The notes under the pieces are model-generated. The model did not search any database. It was not told the DNA's origin and saw only the letters and a list, made by a program, of their open reading frames with translations. A stretch of 11,932 nucleotides of DNA from an uncultured Oscillibacter sp. (GTDB taxonomy: Bacteria; Bacillota; Clostridia; Oscillospirales; Oscillospiraceae), in contig CAJOQY010000017.1 of NCBI GenBank assembly GCA_905236835.1, forward strand, positions 1-11,932, read 5' to 3'. The position numbers and the translations under genes were made by a program. Below, in pieces: positions 1-8,090 of this stretch (position 1 is its first letter; each line of letters starts with the position of its first letter).

Positions 1-1898
1 ATGCCGTTGTTGAGATCATAACCCATGGCGGATAAGACATGATTTACGGCGTCATGCGCGCCGTCGCCGACGGTAAAATAATAAATCCCGGGGTCAAGAA
101 TATAACAGCCCTGTGTGTTTACGGCGTTGTGCGCGTTGGAATCCCATGAGGATAAATATTTCAAATCGGCGTGGAATTCGATGGTTTCAGACTGCCCGGG
201 AGATAAAATATTGGTTTTGGCGTAATCAATCAATTGAATGGCGGATTTTTCAATTCCGTGTTCCCGGTCATAATCCGTGTAGGGCGCGGAGGCGTATAAC
301 TGCACGGCGTCCCGTCCGGGGGTATTGCCCGTATTGCTGACCGTGACGGAAGCATGGATGATCCCGGCGGATAAATTGATTTCAAGATCATCCAATGACT
401 GTATAAAATTCGTATAAGACAGGCCGTAGCCGAACGGATAAGTAATTTCCCGCGAATATTGCCACGGGCCGCCGGTTGATGATCCGACAGGGGAATCCGC
501 GCCGCCGGATTGCGTCACGGAATCAAAATAGCGGGTTTCGTAATATTTATATCCCGTGTAAATGCCCTCGGCCTGAATAATCGCGCTGTTGATATGATTT
601 TCTTGGTCGATATGATCCCACGGCAGAAAGCCGTAATTTTGGGCGGCGGGGCTGACGGAATTTTTGACCGCCCATGTATCGCATAAACGCCCGGACGGAT
701 TCACGGTTCCGTCCAGAATATCGCACAAGGCATAGAATCCGTAACCGCCGGGGAAGCCGATTTGCAAAACCGCGTCAATGGCGGTATTATCGGCCAGTTC
801 CTGAATTTCCATGGGATTGGATGTATTTAATAAAACAATCAACTTGCCGCCGGTCATATCGCGGGCGTCGGCGGCGGCTCGGATTAAATCCCGTTCGGAA
901 TCGCTTAATCCAAGCGGATCGGATTGATTGAGATTCCGGGAGGCGTTCACGCCGTCAAGCCCCGGCGTGTAATTCCCGTTTTCAGACCCGGCGCGCGCGA
1001 GCGTGATGATATAAATATTATATAATTCCAGAGATTCCCGCCATCTTGGCATGGTTTGATCGAGAACGGACGGCGAAGGTTCGCGGCTGGAAAACGCGCC
1101 GCCGGGGAGGTTGGCGGGGGCCGTTATCGCGGGGCTTGTGATTGTCACAGACCCGTCAGGGCTGGAAATTTCCGTGGAATAGAAATCAAACAGATTCGCG
1201 TAGAGCGTTTCCAGAGCGGGATTATATTCAAATCCGCGCTGTTTCAATGCCGCCGTAAAATCCACCGTATCGGCGTCCGTGCCGTAATTGGGCGTGACGC
1301 CCGTACCCGGTATGCCGCCCGTCACAGGATGATAGGACGAAAATCCCATCAGGGAAATTTTCGATTTTTCATTGGATGAAAGCGGCAAAGCGCCGTTATT
1401 TTTTAATAATACAATGCCTTCCGCGCTGATTTGTTCGGATATATCCGCGACGGCCCTGACCAGTTCCCCGGTATTGGCGTAATCGGATGAATAATAGGCC
1501 TCGCCGGATCCGTCCGTATTTGTGACGACGCGAAAACTGGACGTGCCGAACGCGCGGTCCAGATCAGCGCGAAAGGCGTTGACGATAAACGCGGCGGATA
1601 ACAACAACGCGGCGGCGGACGCCGTGAAAGATAAAAAGCCGCGCCATAAGCGCTGAAACGCGCGGTTGCGTCTGGCGCGCCGCCGGACTTGCGCGTTTGT
1701 CACAGCCGCGTTATAAGCGGCGTTATATCTCGCGGTTCTGTCCGGTTCGCCGGAACGCCGCGCGAACGCCGCGTTCCGGCTGACGCCCGCCATGCCGCCG
1801 GGGGCGCCCAGCGCGGTCCGTCGGGCGACGCCCGCGCGGGAAACCGCGCGGTAACTGTCGCGGGATTGCGTCTGATTTTGATTTTCAATGATTTCCAT
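1..1898 (-). CDS. Membrane-anchored family 3 glycoside hydrolase, domain-permuted, 3' end outside window
   Basis: Predicted beta-glucosidase/beta-xylosidase-type GH3 enzyme that hydrolyses beta-linked sugars outside the membrane. Only the first 632 codons are present; there is no stop before the left edge. Seen: an Arg/Ala-rich, positively charged cytoplasmic tail (residues 1-84), one membrane segment (about 87-108), then GH3 C-terminal-domain motifs: EGIVLLKNNGALPL (160-173), SGRLCDTWA (402-410), EGIYTGYKYYETRYFD (444-459) and YPFGYGLSYT (487-496). A fibronectin-III-like domain follows (about 505-615). The usual first domain, the TIM barrel carrying the Asp nucleophile, is absent before these motifs. 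I therefore infer a permuted order with the barrel beyond the window edge, an arrangement known in some Clostridia GH3 enzymes. The ATG at 1896-1898 has GAGG five bases upstream. It begins 64 bp after the kinase-like gene, so co-transcription is possible. Family is secure, substrate unknown. Confidence 0.9.
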   Translation of the reverse strand, partial: MEIIENQNQTQSRDSYRAVSRAGVARRTALGAPGGMAGVSRNAAFARRSGEPDRTARYNAAYNAAVTNAQVRRRARRNRAFQRLWRGFLSFTASAAALLLSAAFIVNAFRADLDRAFGTSSFRVVTNTDGSGEAYYSSDYANTGELVRAVADISEQISAEGIVLLKNNGALPLSSNEKSKISLMGFSSYHPVTGGIPGTGVTPNYGTDADTVDFTAALKQRGFEYNPALETLYANLFDFYSTEISSPDGSVTITSPAITAPANLPGGAFSSREPSPSVLDQTMPRWRESLELYNIYIITLARAGSENGNYTPGLDGVNASRNLNQSDPLGLSDSERDLIRAAADARDMTGGKLIVLLNTSNPMEIQELADNTAIDAVLQIGFPGGYGFYALCDILDGTVNPSGRLCDTWAVKNSVSPAAQNYGFLPWDHIDQENHINSAIIQAEGIYTGYKYYETRYFDSVTQSGGADSPVGSSTGGPWQYSREITYPFGYGLSYTNFIQSLDDLEINLSAGIIHASVTVSNTGNTPGRDAVQLYASAPYTDYDREHGIEKSAIQLIDYAKTNILSPGQSETIEFHADLKYLSSWDSNAHNAVNTQGCYILDPGIYYFTVGDGAHDAVNHVLSAMGYDLNNG

Positions 1899-1941
1899 GA
1901 TTGCCTCAATACCGACTGAATTTTCAACTGAATTTGATTGA

Positions 1942-1964
1942 AACGCGCGCGGCGTCGGCGCGTT
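1942..1964 (-). other. GC-rich hairpin between kinase-like gene and GH3 gene
   Basis: A perfect 7-bp inverted repeat (arms 1942-1948 and 1958-1964, AACGCGC/GCGCGTT) with a 9-base loop overlaps the stop codon of the kinase-like gene. Read leftwards it is followed only by TTTCAATC, so the T-tract is poor. It may protect or partly terminate the transcript, but I would not call it a full terminator. Confidence 0.3.
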
Positions 1965-3084
1965 ATTCGGACGCGCGATCCCAGCCCAGAGAACGGAACG
2001 CGGCCAGCCATTCCAAAGGCTCCGGACGGGCGGTATTTTTTCCGCGCCGTTCCGCGTTGGTCCGGGGAAGCGCCCGCAGGAAGAGAGATTTTAATATTTC
2101 CGGGCATTCCGCCCAGAGTGTGATAATTTCATCGTCCTCGGCGAACGCGCCGGGGGCATTGGAATCGTCTCCCGGTTCAAATATAAAAACCGGCAGGCGC
2201 GAAATATATTCCATGCGGATTTCGTGATTATGCGGGGTGTTGTCCGGGTATCCGGCGAACAGTCCGCCGTCATAAGGCCCGCGGTTAAAAAATAAATAAA
2301 ACAACAGCGCGGCGAGCGTATAATTCTGTGACTGCCTGTCCGGGATCGGAACAAGGCCCTGTATGACAGCCGGATCCGCGAAATCAAGCGAATAATTATG
2401 ATTTCTTGGCGTTCTCAGGAAAGACCCGGCGTCCGCGCTGACGCCCGGGACGCCGGACGGGATTTTTCGCGGGCAGATCAAATGCGAATAATCCAGCAGG
2501 ACGCGTCCGCTTGGCGGGAAAATCAGCCGGGAAGGATGCAGGTCATTGCAGTCATAACCGGCGGAATTTAATTGATCTAAAATACCGGCCAGACGGACGG
2601 CGAGCGTTTGAATATTTTTCTCCGTCCAGCGCGAAGGGCGAATTTGATTAAATTTTATATCTCCCGGAATAACATCCGCGTTCAAAACCGGCATAGCGAC
2701 CGCGTAGCCGCCCGGAAGCAATTCAGATGGGGTCCGTATAGGCGCGTATTCATGATCGACAAACAAATGACAGGATTCATCCGCGCCGCCGTCCAGACGG
2801 ATTAAGTCAACCGGCCACAAAAGCCCATCCGCGCGGGGCGGTTCGAGTACGCGCTGTAAATACGCGCCCCGTTCATCGGGCCGCAGGGACAATCGGCGGA
2901 GAAATATTTTCTCCCCGGTTTTGATATTGCGCAATAAAGGCGTATCGCCGTCCCGTTTGTCCCTGCCGTAATCCCCTGTCATGCCCTCGCGGATATAAAC
3001 CGTGTTTTCATATAATTCGCTGTAATATTTCTCGTCTCCGGAGGTTCCGTATTTTCGCCTTATTCTCATCACTGTTTTGATCAC
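1963..3084 (-). CDS. Highly divergent protein-kinase-like protein, probably with altered or no activity
   Basis: 373 residues with a recognisable but degenerate protein-kinase fold. The catalytic-loop equivalent is CNDLHPSRLIF (179-189): the catalytic Asp (D181) is kept, the Lys position is His and the metal-binding Asn position is Arg. The DFG equivalent is DYS (198-200), keeping the Asp. The beta-3 Lys region reads IFLRRL (60-65), with Arg where Lys is expected. A C-lobe helix pattern (about 254-273, YTLAALLFYLFFNRGPYDG) and a terminal RPEPLEW segment (353-359) match the usual kinase C-lobe layout. No transmembrane segment is evident. The start is uncertain: GTG at 3082-3084 has a poorly placed GGAAG, while ATG at 3067-3069 has GGAAGTGA about 11 bases upstream. 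It follows the GAP1-like gene after a spacer lacking G and C. The kinase fold is fairly likely; activity and substrate are unknown. Confidence 0.62.
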   Translation of the reverse strand: MIKTVMRIRRKYGTSGDEKYYSELYENTVYIREGMTGDYGRDKRDGDTPLLRNIKTGEKIFLRRLSLRPDERGAYLQRVLEPPRADGLLWPVDLIRLDGGADESCHLFVDHEYAPIRTPSELLPGGYAVAMPVLNADVIPGDIKFNQIRPSRWTEKNIQTLAVRLAGILDQLNSAGYDCNDLHPSRLIFPPSGRVLLDYSHLICPRKIPSGVPGVSADAGSFLRTPRNHNYSLDFADPAVIQGLVPIPDRQSQNYTLAALLFYLFFNRGPYDGGLFAGYPDNTPHNHEIRMEYISRLPVFIFEPGDDSNAPGAFAEDDEIITLWAECPEILKSLFLRALPRTNAERRGKNTARPEPLEWLAAFRSLGWDRASE

Positions 3085-3090
3085 TTCCGG

Positions 3091-3183
3091 ATTATTTTTA
3101 TTATTTTTTAAAATATAATTTATTTTATAATATTTTATAAATTTTATAAAATTTAATAATTTTTATTATAATTTTTATTTTTT
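3091..3183. repeat. 93-bp run with no G or C, containing 10-bp tandem repeats and a palindrome
   Basis: Every base from 3091 to 3183 is A or T, in a neighbourhood of moderately GC-rich genes. It contains TATTTTATAA twice in tandem (3121-3140) followed by a near-copy (3141-3149), and a perfect 18-bp palindrome (3138-3155). Its right end covers the last two Lys codons and the stop of the 811-residue gene. The 10-base period places A/T tracts on one helix face, which would favour curved DNA. It may hold a promoter for the kinase-like and GH3 genes (several TATAAT-like hexamers), but no convincing -35 can be picked from such sequence. Confidence 0.85.
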
Positions 3184-5610
3184 CAGGAACGAAAAGAGAC
3201 TTTTTTTGGTGGCTTTGCGCGGGAGATCGCCGCCGGAAGTCCGTCCGGCGTCCAGCCAGCGGACGGTTTTGGATACGTCCCCTTTGCGTTCGATATAAAT
3301 CTGCGCCGCTTCCCGGTAAGTGATTTGTTTTAATAACGCGCTCTCCCGCACGATCCGCGCCGGGTCTTGATCTAAAATCGCCGCGTCCACTTCGTCTAAT
3401 AATTCAAAACAGTTCCGGCCCCGGTTTTCGCCCAGTCTCAGCCATAAATCCAATGGAACGGGGTTGTCAAAACCGTCATGCTCTTTACAGGCTTCCGCCA
3501 GCAGATCCGGCATACGGCTTTGAATATAACCTGTGTTTTTCGCGTGGCGGCAGGCGTTTAAAAATTTGGGATATTCGTCCAGAATGCGCTCCGGCTGAAA
3601 ACGCGTGTTCGACGCTTCGTATAAATTCCGGACGCGCTTGATTAATTCCTCCGTACCCGCGCTTCCGGCCATAATCATCCAATCCAGAAAATTTTCATGT
3701 TCCCCATAGCGGCGGCGCAGAATAATATATAAATGATTCATGGCCTCGCGCTTTTCCGCCGCTGAAAGTAAAGCCTGATTATCCAGAAATTGATATAATT
3801 CCTGTAATAAAATGCCGTTCCCAGACGCGCCGCCGGAATTGATCTGATTATCTTGATTATTTTTATAATTTTCCGCGAGGCGTCCGTAGGCAAGAAACAT
3901 CCCGCATTCCCGGCTGTCATTCCGGAATTGTAAATACTCCGGATACGCGTCAAAATCGAAATTATGAAATTTCACCAGCGTCCAGAATCTGTCACGGGCC
4001 GCGCGCGTTTTTTCCTGATATTCCTCCGGCGAAAACGCTTCTTTTATACGCCGATCATATTCTGAAAGCGCGTGTACGCCCTCTTCCGCGACGGTCATTA
4101 AGAATTTATCCCATTCCTCGCGCTCCAGAATTTTCTGACAGGCCGCCAGCAGTTCCCGGCCCTGTTCGGAAGCGATCAACGCCTCGCGGGGCAGACTTGA
4201 CATCGCCCGCAGACGCGCGACCGCCTCATCTGTCGGAAGCGTAAATAATTTGCGCAGCCAATAGGCGTCCGTCTGGATTTTCAACGCGCCGTCCCGTATT
4301 TGCGCCTTGTTCATGGCGGTTTCGGTTTCTTTTAACAGCCATATCTCCCGGCGGTTGAGTTCGGACAGCATAGCGGCGATAAAAATTTCCAGCGCCGCCG
4401 ACATTTCCGGCGTCACGCACCGGAACGCCGCGCTGAGATTGTTCAGCAGTTCCTCTTTGGGGAATCCGGAGGCGGCCAGCGCGCAAATGTCTGTCAAATC
4501 TTGAGATTCCCGCGAATGTTCCGGGGAATCGTCAGCGAGAATGTCCGCCGCCCGGATAAAATCAAATCTCATGGATCCGTCCGGCGCGGGCCGCCATAAT
4601 TCAGGCGTTTTTTCCGGCCCGCCGGATATGGCTCCGGACAGATACGAGCAGGAAAGTTTTAAAATCAACTCATTAGACGCTGACGGATCGCCGAAGATCC
4701 CCGCCGCCCGGTCCAGCGCCCGGAAAAAATCCGGGATTTCGGAAACCGGCAGATGTTCCGCCGCGTAGTCAATATAGCCATAACGCGCGATCCGGCGTTC
4801 CATCCGGGGCGTTAAGATATTATTTTCCCCGGTTTTGGGATTGATCCAGTATTCTTTCTCACGGGCGTTTTCGCTGAAGATTAAATTTTTTTTCAGATTG
4901 ACCGCGTTCGCTGATGTTGTGATACGCAAAATCCGGCGCGTACAGGTCGGCAGAATCGAATAAACGCAGTATAATAAATCCAGCCGTTCCCCGTCGGGAT
5001 TTATATTATTATTATTTATATTTTCCCCGCCGTCCTCGGGAAGAGATTGCAAATCCGCGTCCGCGCTTTCCCCGGAGACAAGAATATACAGGGGCTTCGG
5101 GTTGCGGTCCTCGGTGATCTGGGCGTATACGCAGCGCGCCAGAACCGCCAGACGCGGCCCGTCCAGCCCGCACCGGGCCATTGCCGATTCTAAATCCAAC
5201 GGCGCCTGATAGAGCGGGCGGCCTGTCCACCAGAGCGCCTCTTCCTCGTTGTCTTTGAAATTGCTTTCATCCAGAGACAGGAATAAATTGGGATTATATA
5301 AAATCTCCGGGTCCCGCAGGGGAAATATAAACCCGTGCGAAAACATACTCGGACGGCCCAGACTGTCCGACAGGCCATACTTGGTCCGGATATGATAAAT
5401 ATACGCGCCGTCACCGCTGATTTCGGTTAAATATAACACGTTTCCGCGTTCATCCGCGATGCCGGGACGGTTGGGGGAGTCGGCGTTCTGAATCCGGGTA
5501 CAGACCCGGACCGCGTCTTTCGGCGCGTCGGGGGAGACGGCGACTGCCTCCCACCCGGAGGCTCCCGTTTTGCGGCTGGCATGGGTATAACAGCATTGAT
5601 AAACTTCCAT
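3175..5610 (-). CDS. GTPase-associated protein 1 (GAP1)-like protein
   Basis: 811-residue, apparently cytosolic protein, the likely partner of the GTPase encoded just upstream. Seen: an N-terminal module with YTHASRKTGASGWEAVAVSP (8-27), a pattern of the type (Y-T-x..G-x-SG-x..AVSP) I associate with GAP1 N-terminal domains, followed by GRPSMFSHGFIFP (85-97). A middle module has LLYCVYSILPTCTRRILRITTS (about 212-233), like the GAP1 middle domain. The remainder is mostly helical and charged, ending in a basic tail (KATKKSLFSFLKK). Two Asn-rich linkers (about 194-206 and in the region encoded near 3810-3870) look unstructured. ATG at 5608-5610 begins four bases after the GTPase stop and GGGGGTGAGG overlaps that stop, implying translational coupling. 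Known of the family: GAP1 proteins co-occur with double-type GTPases in proposed conflict systems, without a demonstrated biochemical role. Assignment is from memory of the family and needs a profile search. Confidence 0.65.
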   Translation of the reverse strand: MEVYQCCYTHASRKTGASGWEAVAVSPDAPKDAVRVCTRIQNADSPNRPGIADERGNVLYLTEISGDGAYIYHIRTKYGLSDSLGRPSMFSHGFIFPLRDPEILYNPNLFLSLDESNFKDNEEEALWWTGRPLYQAPLDLESAMARCGLDGPRLAVLARCVYAQITEDRNPKPLYILVSGESADADLQSLPEDGGENINNNNINPDGERLDLLYCVYSILPTCTRRILRITTSANAVNLKKNLIFSENAREKEYWINPKTGENNILTPRMERRIARYGYIDYAAEHLPVSEIPDFFRALDRAAGIFGDPSASNELILKLSCSYLSGAISGGPEKTPELWRPAPDGSMRFDFIRAADILADDSPEHSRESQDLTDICALAASGFPKEELLNNLSAAFRCVTPEMSAALEIFIAAMLSELNRREIWLLKETETAMNKAQIRDGALKIQTDAYWLRKLFTLPTDEAVARLRAMSSLPREALIASEQGRELLAACQKILEREEWDKFLMTVAEEGVHALSEYDRRIKEAFSPEEYQEKTRAARDRFWTLVKFHNFDFDAYPEYLQFRNDSRECGMFLAYGRLAENYKNNQDNQINSGGASGNGILLQELYQFLDNQALLSAAEKREAMNHLYIILRRRYGEHENFLDWMIMAGSAGTEELIKRVRNLYEASNTRFQPERILDEYPKFLNACRHAKNTGYIQSRMPDLLAEACKEHDGFDNPVPLDLWLRLGENRGRNCFELLDEVDAAILDQDPARIVRESALLKQITYREAAQIYIERKGDVSKTVRWLDAGRTSGGDLPRKATKKSLFSFLKK

Positions 5611-5614
5611 GCCC

Positions 5615-7300
5615 TCACCCCCGGCGCGCGGGAGAACGCCGCGTTCTTATAAAGCCGGACGCGAAACCGGCCTCGGCGTCCCGATTCGATCCGGACGCCC
5701 GAAGGCTTGATATGCCGTTGGCGCGATAATTATCATGATTTTCGTCATTTTCGTCCGCGCCGGTGAAATACCATCTGTGTCCGCACTCGGGATTTAAACA
5801 GCCCCGGTTGACTTCCCGTTCCCGGCGTCCCAGACCCAAAAAGCCTTTGGATAAGATTAAAACGCGGTCTGATTTGGGCAGTTCATAGGTTCGGCTCCCG
5901 CATACGGGACAGTATACCGGCCCGATATGCTCATTGGATTTGATAAAGCCCAGCGCGTAAAACAGCCATAATAACGGTTCTTCAATACGCTTGGGAATCA
6001 CGGGGCCAGCCGGACAGCGGTAATGTTCGCCCGTGTCCGACAGGCCGTCCTCGACCTCACAGCCCAGCGCCGTAAACGCGAAATAACTGTATTTAGAATA
6101 ATTCGCTTCCATTTGATTGGCCAGATCCATATTATGCGTCTCGATAAATTCCGTTAATTCTTTTAATATCGGATTATATTCTTTCGCGTTAAATTCCGCC
6201 TGTTCGTATCCGGCGATGTCTTTCACGCCTTCCACGTCGCGCGCCAGCAGATTTCTTAAATTTTCGCTTAAAATATCTAAAATTTCATCAACTTTTGAGA
6301 TACAAACGGCAAACGGAATCGGGCATTTAAAATCCGGATCGCCTCTGGATATAATATGATGAATCACGGATAAAATCTGCGCGGGATTATCGCGCTCCTG
6401 CCCGTCGGACAGAAAACTGCTCACGACATCGAATTGCAACGGGTCGATTAATAATAATACGCCGTCCGCGTGTTCGACAAAAGGCGCGTAGTGCATGATT
6501 AACTGCGGCGATTTAAACACTTCCCCGGCGACATCATACATGACAATCGTTTCCGTTGATTTGCGGTTGCCGCCCAAATCCCGGACTAATTCATAAAATA
6601 ACGGTTGCTGCAATCTCTGCTCCGGCGTGGAACCGGGCAAAGGCTCCCCGGCTTCCACGGGGTTGTCTTTCCGGAAATTACGCACGCTCGGACCCGTGAC
6701 CATGGCGGCCAGTCCCGCCTTGCGGACGTAATTTCCCATGCCGCGCAATAATTGCGATAAATAAACCGTCTTACCCGATCCGACAATGCCAATCACGGAT
6801 AAAAATTTCACATTCGTTTTGCCGTAATTCGCCGGCAACGGATTATGACACCAGCGGCATACGCGCCGATTGCACCTCTCCCCGGAGGATAACTCGATCT
6901 GAATCGCCATCCCCTGTCCGTCATAGATAAAATAATCCCCGTCGCCCTGATCTTTTAAATATTTCTGATGCGCCGGATTCTTGGGGTCAATTACTTTTCT
7001 CAGATATGACGCCACGCCCAAATGCGCGTCAATCGGATCAAATTCCGTCGTGCCGTTGAATCTCTTCCAGAAGCGTTCGTATTCCTCGTCCGGTCCCGCC
7101 TCAAAAAACGCCCAGTCCTCATACTCGCGCAATATTTTTTCTTTTTCTTCCCCCTCATAGCGGGCTATAAAATCCGCCAGATCATCATATTCCTCCGGGA
7201 GAATATCGCACTCGCCCAAATTGACTTTCTCAGAGCGAAATAAAACTTCCGTGTCCTCCATTTCTTTGAAGCAATACGGGCAAATCATCGTATAACTCAC
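5615..7300 (-). CDS. Zinc-ribbon TRAFAC-type GTPase, DO-GTPase2-like
   Basis: 561-residue predicted GTP-binding protein without membrane segments. Seen: CPYC (7-10) and CRWC (148-151), a zinc ribbon interrupted by about 140 acidic, charged residues; Walker A GIVGSGKT (171-178); a switch II-type DVAGE (256-260), whose DxxG is the G3 motif; the strand VLLLIDP (281-287); SKVD (335-338) as the G4 base-specificity motif in place of NKxD; FTALG (409-413) as a probable G5; and a second zinc ribbon CPVC...CLNPEC (464-467, 501-506). The tail after 515 is polar and low in structure. The start is GTG at 7298-7300, with CAGGA nine bases upstream; an in-frame ATG at 7286-7288 lacks a ribosome site. It is translationally linked to the GAP1-like gene. 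The G-motifs make GTP binding likely. The DO-GTPase2 family name rests on the ribbon-GTPase-ribbon layout and neighbour; the effector role is inferred. Confidence 0.85.
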   Translation of the reverse strand: MSYTMICPYCFKEMEDTEVLFRSEKVNLGECDILPEEYDDLADFIARYEGEEKEKILREYEDWAFFEAGPDEEYERFWKRFNGTTEFDPIDAHLGVASYLRKVIDPKNPAHQKYLKDQGDGDYFIYDGQGMAIQIELSSGERCNRRVCRWCHNPLPANYGKTNVKFLSVIGIVGSGKTVYLSQLLRGMGNYVRKAGLAAMVTGPSVRNFRKDNPVEAGEPLPGSTPEQRLQQPLFYELVRDLGGNRKSTETIVMYDVAGEVFKSPQLIMHYAPFVEHADGVLLLIDPLQFDVVSSFLSDGQERDNPAQILSVIHHIISRGDPDFKCPIPFAVCISKVDEILDILSENLRNLLARDVEGVKDIAGYEQAEFNAKEYNPILKELTEFIETHNMDLANQMEANYSKYSYFAFTALGCEVEDGLSDTGEHYRCPAGPVIPKRIEEPLLWLFYALGFIKSNEHIGPVYCPVCGSRTYELPKSDRVLILSKGFLGLGRREREVNRGCLNPECGHRWYFTGADENDENHDNYRANGISSLRASGSNRDAEAGFASGFIRTRRSPARRG

Positions 7301-7381
7301 AGTTGATTATCCTGCCTTTCGTTGATTTCAAACGAGTTCATTCAAGTTCAATTATTCAAGTTTTATCATCTTCGCGATTGA

Positions 7382-8059
7382 TTAAAAATCAATCAATTCA
7401 ACGCCGTCTTTCCGGGCGGCGAACACCGGCGGGCCGGATTTTTCTATATCGCCTATATAAATATACGCCTCTCCCGCCTCAATCAAACGGCGCGTGACGG
7501 GAATTTCCAGCCCGTCCGCCTGATATATTATATCCCCGTCAGCGTAATTATTGTCACATTCTCCGGAAAATATCAATTTATAATATCCCGTCGGCTTTTT
7601 AATTTTCCGGAAAAAGAACAATCTCCGCGTTTCCGTCATCATCTCTGTCTTTGACAAAACGCGCATGGGAACGTGACAGCACGGCGCGCTGATGGATTTT
7701 TCACGATGGGCGTAAATTTTTCTGACAAATCCCTCCGTGACAGCGGCGAAAACCGTATAACTCCGCGCTTGGCCGTCCGTCACACAGCCGTTTTCCCGCA
7801 CACGTTCCAGCGCGGTCACATATCGGACCGCGTAGTTTTTATTTTTCAATTCCGTGAATTTTCCCGCTTCCAGCTTCATGCCGGACAGTTCCTCGCATAA
7901 TGATTCTATTATATCCCGCCCGTCCTGTCCATAGGGCGTTCTAATCATCAAAACATCCTGTCCCCGTCCGCTGATCCATTGCAATGTCCCGCTCCGCGCG
8001 TTCAGCCGCAGATCGGCGGCGTAATGTCTCGCGTCCGGCGCGCAATATTCGTATTTCAT
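7382..8059 (-). CDS. Hypothetical protein, 225 residues, probably beta-rich
   Basis: I do not recognise this family. The protein has many short alternating hydrophobic stretches (for example LQWISGRGQDVLMIR at 26-40, YTVFAAV at 101-107, YYKLIFSGE at 159-167, AYIYIGDIE at 198-206), which suggests a mostly beta fold. There is no signal peptide or membrane segment. It sits 31 bp after the 694-residue gene and 81 bp before the GTPase, in the same direction, so it is probably a component of the same system. The reading frame stays open upstream to 8296, but that would overlap the preceding gene by about 200 bp. I chose ATG at 8057-8059, although GGGAGG lies about 15 bases upstream, which is rather far, so a non-ATG start slightly upstream is possible. 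It could be a small adaptor or recognition subunit; that is guesswork. Confidence 0.72.
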   Translation of the reverse strand: MKYEYCAPDARHYAADLRLNARSGTLQWISGRGQDVLMIRTPYGQDGRDIIESLCEELSGMKLEAGKFTELKNKNYAVRYVTALERVRENGCVTDGQARSYTVFAAVTEGFVRKIYAHREKSISAPCCHVPMRVLSKTEMMTETRRLFFFRKIKKPTGYYKLIFSGECDNNYADGDIIYQADGLEIPVTRRLIEAGEAYIYIGDIEKSGPPVFAARKDGVELIDF

Positions 8060-8090
8060 AATTATATCACATATCCTCCCGCGTCCGGCG

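Noticed and set aside
113..1379. Plus-strand open frames across the GH3 region
   Set aside because: The minus strand encodes a continuous GH3 protein with unmistakable motifs, so these are shadows.
7340..7362. ATTCAAGTT repeated twice before the GTPase gene
   Set aside because: Two 9-base copies in an AT-rich spacer are weak evidence; no array, att site or CRISPR structure surrounds them.
7376..7394. 8-bp inverted repeat GATTGATT/AATCAATC at the end of the 225-residue gene
   Set aside because: The stem is weak and AT-rich, has a 3-base loop and no T-tract in the direction of transcription; it overlaps coding sequence and the stop codon.
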